Shown piece by piece: positions 55,866 to 64,000 of a stretch of DNA of 64,000 nt. Location of the stretch: assembly GCA_947495555.1 (NCBI GenBank), contig CANLZI010000001.1:472861-536860 (forward strand). The letters are read 5' to 3'. Within the stretch, counting starts at the first letter, position 1, and every line of letters starts with the position of its first letter. Made by a program: the position numbers and the translations under genes. The notes under the pieces are model-generated. The model was not told the origin of the DNA. It saw only the letters and a list, made by a program, of their open reading frames with translations, and ran no database searches. The DNA comes from an uncultured Erythrobacter sp. Lineage in GTDB: Bacteria; Pseudomonadota; Alphaproteobacteria; Sphingomonadales; Sphingomonadaceae.

Positions 55866-56359
55866 GCAAGGCTCGCCCAACCGAATACCGCCCCTGCGTG
55901 GGCATCATGCTGGTCAATCGGGACGGCAAGATCTTTGCCGGCAAGCGGATTGATCACCGCGAGGCGTCAGGTGCTCTCGGGGACTTTTGGCAGATGCCGC
56001 AAGGCGGCGTCGACAAAGGCGAGGATCTGCAAATTGCCGCATTTCGCGAATTGGCTGAGGAAACCGGCGTAACACAGGATCATTCCAGCGTAATCGGAGT
56101 GACCAAAGAGCCCATTCGCTATGATTTGCCCGAAGGATTGCTGGGCAAATTGTGGAAAGGGAAATACTGCGGCCAAGAACAGATCTGGTATCTTATGCGC
56201 TTTTCCGGGAGCGATGCCGATGTCGATCTAGAAGCGCATGATCCACCCGAATTTTGCGAGTGGAAATGGGTTGATCCAGACGCAATCGTTGACCTGATCG
56301 TGCCGTTCAAAAAGCACGTCTATAAGGCGGTTCTCGACGAATTTGGCGCGCTTATCTGA
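55862..56359 (+). CDS. rppH: RNA pyrophosphohydrolase
   Basis: RppH removes pyrophosphate from 5' triphosphate RNA, which primes decay by RNase E. The Nudix box reads GGVDKGEDLQIAAFRELAEETG, with RPCVGIMLVNRDGKIFAGKR upstream and FWQMPQGG. It has a GTG start overlapping the hydrolase stop. The 165 residues are the normal size. Confidence 0.95.
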   Translation: MSKARPTEYRPCVGIMLVNRDGKIFAGKRIDHREASGALGDFWQMPQGGVDKGEDLQIAAFRELAEETGVTQDHSSVIGVTKEPIRYDLPEGLLGKLWKGKYCGQEQIWYLMRFSGSDADVDLEAHDPPEFCEWKWVDPDAIVDLIVPFKKHVYKAVLDEFGALI

Positions 56360-56365
56360 ACCTGA

Positions 56366-57040
56366 TCAGATCGCAAATGAAACAGTCGGGCGATCATCAA
56401 TCTTGCGGGCCGATTGATAAGACGGCAATGCGTCGACCCGGTCAAACCAGGCCATTGCATTGGGGTGATCGGCGCCCAATTGACCGCGATCGCGCAAGGC
56501 TTCCATCGGATAGCTCATGGTGATGTCGGCACTGGTCACCTGATCGCCGCCGAACCAAGGCGCTTCGCCCAAGTCCTTCTCGATCTTGGCCAACATCGCC
56601 TCATTGCGCGGGCCAGTGAAGGATTTGCGCGCCTGTCCGAAAACAGCGCCCAGCAATTTGCTGATGGGCCAAGGGCTGCGTTGCTCCAGCACGCGCATGA
56701 TCATATCCACCATGCCAATCGACATCATGGAGCCCTGCGATGCGTGATACCAAAACAGGTGGCGCGCGCGGTGCTTGCTGCCCGGCGCAGGATCCAGCGG
56801 ACTTTCGGGATGTTGGTCCAGAATATAGTCGATGATCGCGTTGCTCTCGGCCAGAGCCAAATCACCATCGGTGATTACCGGAGCCGTACCTAGCGGAGAA
56901 ATCGCCTTGTACTCAGCCGGGGCCAAATTGGTTTCCGGATCACGATTGTAGAGCTTCAGCTCATACTCCGCGCCCAACTCCTCCAGCAGCCACAAGATTC
57001 TGAAACTTTGCGAATATTCCAAGTGATGCAGCGTGATCAT
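56366..57040 (-). CDS. glutathione S-transferase family protein
   Basis: The N-terminal thioredoxin-like domain includes YSQSFRILWLLEELGAEYEL, SPLGTAPVITDGDLALAESNAIIDYI; the C-terminal helical domain has DQVTSADITMSYPMEAL. This fits GSTs of the beta/ecdysteroid-like type; the substrate is unknown. Its stop lies 6 bases from the rppH stop (tail-to-tail). Confidence 0.88.
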   Translation of the reverse strand: MITLHHLEYSQSFRILWLLEELGAEYELKLYNRDPETNLAPAEYKAISPLGTAPVITDGDLALAESNAIIDYILDQHPESPLDPAPGSKHRARHLFWYHASQGSMMSIGMVDMIMRVLEQRSPWPISKLLGAVFGQARKSFTGPRNEAMLAKIEKDLGEAPWFGGDQVTSADITMSYPMEALRDRGQLGADHPNAMAWFDRVDALPSYQSARKIDDRPTVSFAI

Positions 57041-57054
57041 GGTTGGCTCGCTTT

Positions 57055-57555
57055 TCAGTTGTTGGCCGAGGACGGATTGCTGCTCATGGCATCAGCCGCC
57101 ATTCGGGTTTGGCCGCCTTGCTCAATCGAGCTTTGGAGCACCAATGTCTCAGGACACGAAGCGCCGCACATGCTCTGCAATTTGGCCAAATTGCGCTTGG
57201 CCTTTTCCAGCGCGCCCTTCTCAACCAAGGCCTCGCCCTCGCCCGAGATGGCCGCGAAATTATCGGGGTCGCGGGCAATGGCTTCGCGGTAATAACGAAT
57301 GGCCTTGCCCTGCAGCCCTTCCTGACGAGCGACCCTCGCCAAGCCCAAGAATATTGGCGTGTGGCCGGGATCAACCGCCAGCGCGGCTTCGAATGAATCG
57401 ATCGCTTTTTGCGTATCGCCGGCTGCCAAAGCAGCCTCAGCCTGTGCCATCAGCATGGCTGCACGCGGAGATGCCTCGCGGTCTCCTGCGCTACCGACAC
57501 TGGCGGTAACGGCAACAATCAATGACAATGCTGCGGCGGCAGGCGCAAAACGCAT
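57055..57555 (-). CDS. exported tetratricopeptide repeat protein
   Basis: Signal peptide MRFAPAAAALSLIVAVTASV is followed by TPR-like repeats (AEAALAAGDTQKAIDSFEAA, LARVARQEGLQGKAIRYYRE, GEALVEKGALEKAKRNL) and a Cys pair MCGASCPET near the end. TPRs bind protein partners; function is unknown. The ATG at 57555 has AAGGAG 6 bases upstream, so the longer open frame back to 57783 is not the start. It lies between GST and rsmB on the same strand. Confidence 0.85.
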   Translation of the reverse strand: MRFAPAAAALSLIVAVTASVGSAGDREASPRAAMLMAQAEAALAAGDTQKAIDSFEAALAVDPGHTPIFLGLARVARQEGLQGKAIRYYREAIARDPDNFAAISGEGEALVEKGALEKAKRNLAKLQSMCGASCPETLVLQSSIEQGGQTRMAADAMSSNPSSANN

Positions 57556-57616
57556 GAACAACTCCTTGAGGGCTGCTGATCTATCGGTTGATGGCTCAGC
57601 CATAGGCGAGTGGCTA

Positions 57617-58795
57617 TCATGCCGCACGCAGGATGGCGACAAAAAATCCATCCGTGCCGTCGTGGGACGGAGTGAGACGCTTGCCATGGCCCTGCGTGGT
57701 TCCAGCGGGCATCGATGGCTCCTCAGCCGACCATCCCGGATTGCGTTCCAAGAATGCGTCGATCCGGGTGGAACCTTCTTCATCCAGCAAGGAACATGTC
57801 ACAAAGCCAATCCGGCCACCGGGTTTGACCAGATGCGTGGCCATGTCCAGCAGTCGGTCCTGGGTTTCGGACAATCGTTTCAATTCGGCCGTATCCAGCC
57901 TCCAGCGGCTTTCGGGATTACGCCGCCATGTGCCCGTGCCCGAACAGGGAGCATCGACCAGAACGCCATCGGCCTTGCCATGCCAATCGGCCAGCATGTC
58001 CAATTCCTTGCCTGGATCGAGCAGCATCGTCTGGATCATACCTGCGCCAGCGCGACGCGCGCGCGGCTCCAGTTTGGACAATCGCCCGCGGTCGATATCG
58101 CTCGCCAGCAAAAGTCCGCTGTTTTGCATGGTGGCGGCCAGGGCGAGAGATTTACCCCCGGCCCCGGCGCATAAATCGATGATCGTCTCACCCGGTGCCG
58201 CACCGAAAGCAGAGCACACCAACTGGCTGCCATGATCCTGAACTTCGATCAGGCCTTCGCGCCATTGCTCCCATTGCTCAACGCTGGTGCCAGCAGGCAG
58301 TCGTATGGCCTGCTGGGCGACGAGATGTTCCCCTTCAATCGGGATATCCAGGGTAGATCGATCCGCTTTAATCGTGTTCACGCGCAGATCGAGCGGAGCA
58401 CGCTCCAGCAAGGCGCTCGCCTGCGTTTGATCAAGGCCAGAGGCTGCCAGGCGTTCAACCAACCAGTCGGGCCCGATGCCTCCTTCTGCGGCTTGGTCCT
58501 TGTCAGAGACAGCGTGCGGTGCATGTTCGGTGCCATCGAACAGCTCCAGCAGCGATGGATCGCTTTCGGCCAGTTTGAGCATGGCGGCGCGCCCATTTTT
58601 GGGCACAGGCCCGCAGACCCGGATCGCGCCATAGACCAGCTCGCGCACAGCTCGCCGGTCCTTTGAACCCGCATAGCGCCGTTGGCGAAAATAATCGGAA
58701 ATCGACCGGTCTGCCGGTGCGCCTTTGTTGCTGGCGGCTTCAATGATGGCATCGAGCAGCTCGATTGCGGCCTGAACGCGCGGGGCCGGTCTCAC
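57617..58795 (-). CDS. rsmB: 16S rRNA (cytosine-5-)-methyltransferase, RsmB/NOP family
   Basis: The 392-residue protein has an N-terminal NusB-like RNA-binding domain and the SAM domain IIDLCAGAGGKSLALAATM, DAPCSGTGTWRRNPESRWRL (catalytic Cys and PC motif) and FVTCSLLDEEGSTRID (second Cys). RsmB methylates C967 of 16S rRNA in E. coli; the equivalent site here is inferred. Its start overlaps the small upstream ORF by 4 bases (ATGA). Confidence 0.92.
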   Translation of the reverse strand: MRPAPRVQAAIELLDAIIEAASNKGAPADRSISDYFRQRRYAGSKDRRAVRELVYGAIRVCGPVPKNGRAAMLKLAESDPSLLELFDGTEHAPHAVSDKDQAAEGGIGPDWLVERLAASGLDQTQASALLERAPLDLRVNTIKADRSTLDIPIEGEHLVAQQAIRLPAGTSVEQWEQWREGLIEVQDHGSQLVCSAFGAAPGETIIDLCAGAGGKSLALAATMQNSGLLLASDIDRGRLSKLEPRARRAGAGMIQTMLLDPGKELDMLADWHGKADGVLVDAPCSGTGTWRRNPESRWRLDTAELKRLSETQDRLLDMATHLVKPGGRIGFVTCSLLDEEGSTRIDAFLERNPGWSAEEPSMPAGTTQGHGKRLTPSHDGTDGFFVAILRAA

Positions 58796-59016
58796 GATGC
58801 TTCACGAAACAAGGTCGCGAACTCCTCTTCACCGGGCAAACGCATGCAAACCAAGTGATGGGTCTTGACCTTGTCATCAACCCATTGGGTCCGCTGCTCT
58901 TCGAGCGATTGCTGACAAGCATCTTCCGAGATCGCGAGTTGGCGGTGCACGATTTCAGCCTCGCCATCAGCTGGCACGCCGAAAATAATCAGCAGATAAG
59001 GTATCACCAGTTCCAT
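58792..59016 (-). CDS. small protein between guaB and rsmB, function unknown
   Basis: The 74-residue product begins MELVIPYLLIIFGVPADGEA and has a Cys/Glu-rich remainder ending in MRLPGEEEFATLFREAS. It starts 10 bases after the guaB stop and overlaps rsmB by 4, so gene packing supports translation. No family recognised; the N-terminus could be a weak membrane or signal segment. Confidence 0.6.
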   Translation of the reverse strand: MELVIPYLLIIFGVPADGEAEIVHRQLAISEDACQQSLEEQRTQWVDDKVKTHHLVCMRLPGEEEFATLFREAS

Positions 59017-59026
59017 CACTATGTCC

Positions 59027-60502
<1,476 letters not shown>

Positions 60503-60568
60503 TCAAACGCGCAGCGCGGATAGAATCGTGGCGGCCCATGTAACGACACTATGTGACAGGTGCTAGGG

Positions 60569-60592
60569 GGCGGGAAACTATTATTCCCCGCC
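60569..60592 (-). terminator. possible hairpin overlapping the M28 peptidase stop
   Basis: On the minus strand GGCGGGGAA, TAATAG and TTTCCCGCC form a 9-bp stem including one wobble across the stop codon. The stem is followed by cytosines rather than a U-run, so its terminator activity is doubtful. Confidence 0.35.
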
Positions 60593-62086
60593 GGAGGGAT
60601 ATTCCGTCGTGCTGGCCAGTCTTTTCAGCAAAAGTTCGTTCAGGACAACATCGTCAATCGCCCCGCCCAGCTCAAGCCCGTTAACCTCGTCTGAGGCCTG
60701 ATGATATCGCTGGCTGAGGAACGTCTCGAGCGATTCCTGCGAGCCGAGATTGGTGGAGATGACGATCGCAGGAACGTCAGCCTCCAGAAAAGCCCATGAA
60801 TCCTGCCTGCGAATGAATTGCTGGGCCATGATTTGATTGCCCAAAGTGCGGTCCTGATCGGCCAAAGTGTCGAGGACAATGCCGTCCAGCGGCGTTTCCC
60901 CCTCGCCAACGAACACAAAATCGCTGCCCTGCGGTGCGACAGCAACCGTGTCATAGTTCAAAACGGCCGCAATCTGATCCAGTGGAACAGCCGGAGTTTG
61001 GACAAAAGCCTTCGCTCCAAGCAGACCCCACTCCTCTGCCGTGGTGCCCAGGATATAGATGTCGCGGTCGTGCGGGCCTGAGGCGGCCAACCGATCTGCC
61101 AATTCCAGCATCACGGCAACGCCGCTGGCGTTATCAACCGCACCATTGCAAAGACGATCTGCTGCGCCTTCCTCGCCGCACTCTCCAAAATGGTCCCAAT
61201 GCGCCATCAGGAATACTGCGCCTGCCTGCGGATTGGTGCCGGCAAGCCGTCCGATTACATTGTGCGAGGTGACTTCGCGGCGTTTGGTGCGGGCCTCCAC
61301 GCTGGCTGTTGCGTCCAGCTTGATCGGAGCAAAGCCATCCTCATCCGCGCTGGCGACCAATGCGTCCCACTGCTTTTCGCCAAGGCCTGCTGTCATGGCC
61401 TCATGCGTCACAAATACGCTCAAATGATCGGTCGCATCGCTGGCCAGGATAAAGCTGTCTTGCGAACGGAATGCGCGCACCTGCTCAACGCTGGCAGCGT
61501 CCTCTACCACGGTGATGATCGCGGCGGCGCCCTTCTTGAACAGAGCTTCGCGGCGCGGCGGGCTCTTGCCCGGCTCTCCCAACATCACCACGACGCGGCC
61601 CAATACCTGCTCGTCAGGAACATCCTCGGCCAAACGACCCACAAATGTCATTTCGCCGCCTTCAACCAAGCCGAGCGATGCCAAGGTATGGGCAAAGGCA
61701 TTGTCCGACGGCAAAACAACCGTCCGCTTGCCCGAAGTGATCGAGACCCGGCTGTCAGTTGCAGCCGTGTTGATCAGCAAGACCGGCGCACGCCACGGAT
61801 TGGCAGGGTCATTGGTGCCCGACACGAACCCGGCCTGCGTCAACGATTGTTGGATAAATGCGAGCGTTTTGGCCTCACCCGCTGTGCCCGGGCGGCGACC
61901 GGCAAATTCTTCGCTCGCCAGAATGCTGATGTCGCTTAGTAGCCGAGCCTCGATCCCCGCACGCTCGTCCGGGGAAATGCGCCCCTGAGGCATGTTCGAA
62001 CAGGAAACGACAGCCAGCGCGGTGGCTGAAACGATTGCCCATCGCGCCATCTTCTTAGCCAAATGTTTGTTAGCCAAGGCAGCCAT
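60581..62086 (-). CDS. M28-family peptidase, predicted lipoprotein
   Basis: The 501-residue protein has a lipoprotein-like lipobox (ALAVVSC) and an M28 zinc domain with MAHWDHFGECG, AVDNASGVAVMLELAD, GTTAEEWGLLGAKAF, LNYDTVAV and a C-terminal YHQASDEVN. These match the metal ligands and acid base of M28 amino- and carboxypeptidases (zinc pair). A protease-associated-like insertion lies at about 125-240. The ATG at 62086 overlaps the hydroxybutyrate dehydrogenase stop (TGATG); ATG 62050 is an alternative. Confidence 0.87.
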   Translation of the reverse strand: MAALANKHLAKKMARWAIVSATALAVVSCSNMPQGRISPDERAGIEARLLSDISILASEEFAGRRPGTAGEAKTLAFIQQSLTQAGFVSGTNDPANPWRAPVLLINTAATDSRVSITSGKRTVVLPSDNAFAHTLASLGLVEGGEMTFVGRLAEDVPDEQVLGRVVVMLGEPGKSPPRREALFKKGAAAIITVVEDAASVEQVRAFRSQDSFILASDATDHLSVFVTHEAMTAGLGEKQWDALVASADEDGFAPIKLDATASVEARTKRREVTSHNVIGRLAGTNPQAGAVFLMAHWDHFGECGEEGAADRLCNGAVDNASGVAVMLELADRLAASGPHDRDIYILGTTAEEWGLLGAKAFVQTPAVPLDQIAAVLNYDTVAVAPQGSDFVFVGEGETPLDGIVLDTLADQDRTLGNQIMAQQFIRRQDSWAFLEADVPAIVISTNLGSQESLETFLSQRYHQASDEVNGLELGGAIDDVVLNELLLKRLASTTEYPSGGE

Positions 62087-62841
62087 CAATGGGTCGTCCA
62101 ACCTCCGTCGATGCTCCAATTTGCACCGGTGACATTGGCCATTTCCTCGCGGCACAAGAACACCGCCAGCGCGCCAATTTCGCTGGGCTGGACAAATTTC
62201 TTGCTGGGCGTCGTGGCCAACAAGACGTCGTTGATAACCTCGTCACGGGTTAGGCCGCGCGCTGCCATAGTGTCGGGGATTTGTCCCTCAATGAGCGGTG
62301 TCCAGGCATAGCCGGGGCTGATGCAATTGGCCGTAATGCCGTCTTGTGCCACTTCCAGAGCGAGCGTCTTGGTAAAGCCATCCAAGCCATGTTTGGACGC
62401 ATTATAGGCGCTCTTGAACGGTGAGGCGACTTTGGAGTGGGCCGAAGCCGTGTTGATGATCCGCCCCCACCCCTTTGCCTTCATCGCTGGCACAGCCAAG
62501 CGGCAGGTGTGGAACGGTGCGGTCAGATTGAGCCCGATGATCGCGTCCCACTTGTCTGTCGGGAAACTGTCTACCGGCGAAACATGCTGCATTCCGGCAT
62601 TGTTCACCAGGATATCTACGTCGCCGATCTCGGCCATCATGGCTTCGATGGCCGCAACGTCCAGCAAATTGGCAGCGCTATGGCTGGCCGATAATTCCTC
62701 GCACAGCGCGGCAATTTCTTGGCTATCTCCAAAGCCGTTCAGAACGACCTGCGCCCCTTCTGCATGCAATGCGCGGGCCACCGCCAGACCAATGCCGGAG
62801 GTTGAACCGGTTACCAATGCGCGCTTACCTTGAAGGAACAT
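62086..62841 (-). CDS. bdhA: 3-hydroxybutyrate dehydrogenase
   Basis: This SDR of 251 residues has the cofactor motif LVTGSTSGIGLAVARAL, DILVNNAGMQHVSPV, INTASAHSKVASPFKSAYNA with the active-site residues, YNASKHGLDGFTKTLAL and ISPGYAWTPLIEGQIPD. The SKKFVQPSEIGALAVFLC tail matches D-beta-hydroxybutyrate dehydrogenases, which convert 3-hydroxybutyrate and acetoacetate in polyhydroxybutyrate use. Symbol from resemblance only. Coupled to the M28 peptidase. Confidence 0.88.
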   Translation of the reverse strand: MFLQGKRALVTGSTSGIGLAVARALHAEGAQVVLNGFGDSQEIAALCEELSASHSAANLLDVAAIEAMMAEIGDVDILVNNAGMQHVSPVDSFPTDKWDAIIGLNLTAPFHTCRLAVPAMKAKGWGRIINTASAHSKVASPFKSAYNASKHGLDGFTKTLALEVAQDGITANCISPGYAWTPLIEGQIPDTMAARGLTRDEVINDVLLATTPSKKFVQPSEIGALAVFLCREEMANVTGANWSIDGGWTTH

Positions 62842-62957
62842 TCACTACCTCAATTGTTGACTTCGAATTGGGTTTGCTTTTGCCTCAGTATTTGCAAGTG
62901 TCCAGCACAAACGTCGAATGGGTGCGGAGTTCGGCTATACTTTAGGAGGGAAATAGT

Positions 62958-63836
62958 ATGCGTCTCAATCCATTCGATACATCGAAGATTCGGGTCCGGT
63001 CGAGCGGTGGCGGCAGCCGCATTCCGGGCGGCAGAGGCGGCGGCATTGGCTGCGGCACCATCATTATCGCCGCGATTGCCTATTTCGCCTTTGGCGCAGA
63101 CCCGCTGCAAACAATTGGTGTAATCGAAGATGTGCAACAATCCGTGCCGGCATCTCAATCGCAAGGCCAAAGCCAGCTGAGCGAGCAAGAGGTGTGCAAC
63201 AGCGGACCCTATGCGCAAGAAGCGTGCAATGCGCTAACCTCGCTCAACCAGACTTGGCAGCCCGAATTTGCCCGTGCAGGCATTCGCTTCCAGGACCCAT
63301 TCCTGGATCTGTATCGTGGCGGTTCGGTCACCACACAAGGGTGCGGCAGCGCGACATCAGCGGCCGGTCCATTCTATTGCCCGGCCGACATGGGCATCTA
63401 TATCGACACCAGCTTTTACGACACGATGGCACGCCGAATGGGCGCTGGCGGCGATTTCGCGCGCTATTATGTCATCGCGCATGAATATGGTCACCACATC
63501 CAGAATTTGACCGGGCTGGCCGCGCAAGTGCGCAGTGCGCAGCAGCAAGACCGTTCTCGGGCCAATGCCCTGCAGGTGCGGATGGAGTTGCAGGCCGATT
63601 GCTATGCCGGCGTGTGGGCAGGCAAGAACCGCAATTTGATCGAGCCAGGCGACATGGAAGAAGGCCTGCGCGCTGCCAGCGCAATTGGCGATGACACATT
63701 GCAACGCAGCGCGGGTCAAAGGGTCAATCCTGAAAACTTCACCCACGGTACCAGTGCCCAACGGATGGAGGCCCTGAAACGCGGCCTGCAAAGCGCCGAT
63801 GATGCGCAATGTGACGTGTATTTCGACTTTGGCTAA
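62958..63836 (+). CDS. neutral zinc metallopeptidase, YpfJ/COG2321 family
   Basis: The 292-residue protein has a Gly-rich N-terminus, one membrane segment (GGIGCGTIIIAAIAYFAFGA) and a zinc-metallopeptidase core with YYVIAHEYGHHIQNLTGLAA (HExxH), ELQADCYAGVW (third ligand) and HGTSAQRMEALKRG. It has a strong AGGAGG at 62944-62949, 8 bases before the ATG. Role in the envelope is unproven for the family. It converges on the gene at 63925. Confidence 0.9.
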   Translation: MRLNPFDTSKIRVRSSGGGSRIPGGRGGGIGCGTIIIAAIAYFAFGADPLQTIGVIEDVQQSVPASQSQGQSQLSEQEVCNSGPYAQEACNALTSLNQTWQPEFARAGIRFQDPFLDLYRGGSVTTQGCGSATSAAGPFYCPADMGIYIDTSFYDTMARRMGAGGDFARYYVIAHEYGHHIQNLTGLAAQVRSAQQQDRSRANALQVRMELQADCYAGVWAGKNRNLIEPGDMEEGLRAASAIGDDTLQRSAGQRVNPENFTHGTSAQRMEALKRGLQSADDAQCDVYFDFG

Positions 63837-63869
63837 GGGGCTCTAGCCGCATCATCTACTGGCAATGAA

Positions 63870-63902
63870 AGGCCCGGCCACACATCATGTGCAGCCGGGC
63901 CT
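63870..63902. terminator. bidirectional intrinsic terminator
   Basis: AGGCCCGGC (63870-63878) and GCCGGGCCT (63894-63902) are perfect 9-bp inverted repeats; the inner CACAT/ATGTG can extend the stem. The flanks are T-containing (ATCTTTG after it on plus, TTTCATTG on minus), so it can serve both the YpfJ gene and the convergent partial gene. Confidence 0.8.
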
Positions 63903-63924
63903 ATCTTTGTGCGGATCTGAGTGA

Positions 63925-64000
63925 TCAGGACATCACTTCGTCTGCATTTTCCGGCTCTGCTTTGGGAGACCAGTCGATGCCGCGGGTGGCGTACATCACT
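63925..64000 (-). CDS. C-terminal fragment of an unidentified protein
   Basis: The minus strand entering from the right edge encodes VMYATRGIDWSPKAEPEN then ADEVMS and a TGA at 63925-63927. The coherent frame and the terminator just past the stop argue for a real 3' end, but 24 residues are too few to name a family. Confidence 0.6.
   Translation of the reverse strand, partial: VMYATRGIDWSPKAEPENADEVMS

Noticed and set aside
62936..62941. TATACT as -10 box for the YpfJ gene
   Set aside because: A start at about 62948 would fall within the AGGAGG ribosome binding site (62944-62949), and there is no -35 match at 17 bases.

Overview
The window looks like chromosomal DNA of an alphaproteobacterium of the order Sphingomonadales, most likely family Erythrobacteraceae. 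This rests on protein content: RNase E with an acidic insertion inside its S1 domain, exosortase-A-associated ligase/decarboxylase/ACP genes, a two-subunit 2-oxoacid:ferredoxin oxidoreductase, release factor 2 with SPY instead of SPF, a membrane LuxR-type/DUF4019 protein, and moderately high GC. The assignment is by recognition, not by a search. Gene density is very high, many neighbours overlap by ATGA, GTGA or TGATG, and I see no prophage, insertion sequence, CRISPR array, rRNA or tRNA.

Layout. 1-5.6 kb: end of an SH3 protein, a 2-hydroxyacid dehydrogenase, a Cys-cluster protein, a nitronate monooxygenase-like protein, a lipoprotein methyltransferase and prfB. 5.7-12.4 kb: mrcA (PBP1A) and an amiC-type amidase facing away from rne, which has a 0.4 kb structured leader. 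12.4-16.7 kb: a methyltransferase, an SDR, then an sdhB-hotdog-AFG1/ZapE ATPase operon. 16.8-20.1 kb: PLP decarboxylase and AMP ligase of the exosortase A type, divergent from an acyl carrier protein. 20.1-27.9 kb: a minus-strand run with an RlmD-like RNA methyltransferase, nnrDE, ilvD, N-formylglutamate amidohydrolase, ispE and ETF-QO. 28-31 kb: a degenerate uracil-DNA-glycosylase-like gene, slt and moaB. 31-36.3 kb: YcxB-like protein, a cyclic-nucleotide-binding/thioredoxin-reductase-like fusion, two DUF1330 paralogues, an RluE-type pseudouridine synthase and a fatty acyl-CoA ligase. 36.5-43.9 kb: HTH-TM-DUF4019 protein, dnaE, glutathione peroxidase, a DUF1579-like secreted protein, lolD and lolC/E. 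44.2-46.8 kb: purF, an SDR and a PilZ protein. 46.9-54.7 kb: serine hydrolase, cyclopropane-fatty-acid-synthase-like enzyme, photolyase, membrane hydrolase, korB and korA. 54.9-64 kb: alpha/beta hydrolase, rppH, GST, TPR protein, rsmB, a small ORF, guaB, an M28 peptidase, a 3-hydroxybutyrate dehydrogenase, a YpfJ metalloprotease and the end of an unidentified gene.

Function. Most of the window is housekeeping: envelope assembly (mrcA, amiC, slt, lolCD), RNA processing and modification (rne, rppH, rsmB, RlmD-like, RluE-like), replication (dnaE), nucleotide synthesis (purF, guaB), branched-chain amino acid and isoprenoid synthesis (ilvD, ispE), and electron transfer (sdhB, ETF-QO, korAB). I did not find an obviously new multi-gene defence or metabolic system. 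The best leads are the exosortase-type trio with no exosortase nearby, a methyltransferase that appears to be exported as a lipoprotein, the nitronate monooxygenase-like protein with an iron-sulfur-like Cys motif, the dnaE-coupled membrane HTH protein, the cNMP/TrxR fusion lacking its redox cysteines, and a pseudouridine synthase whose conserved N-terminus has no normal start codon.
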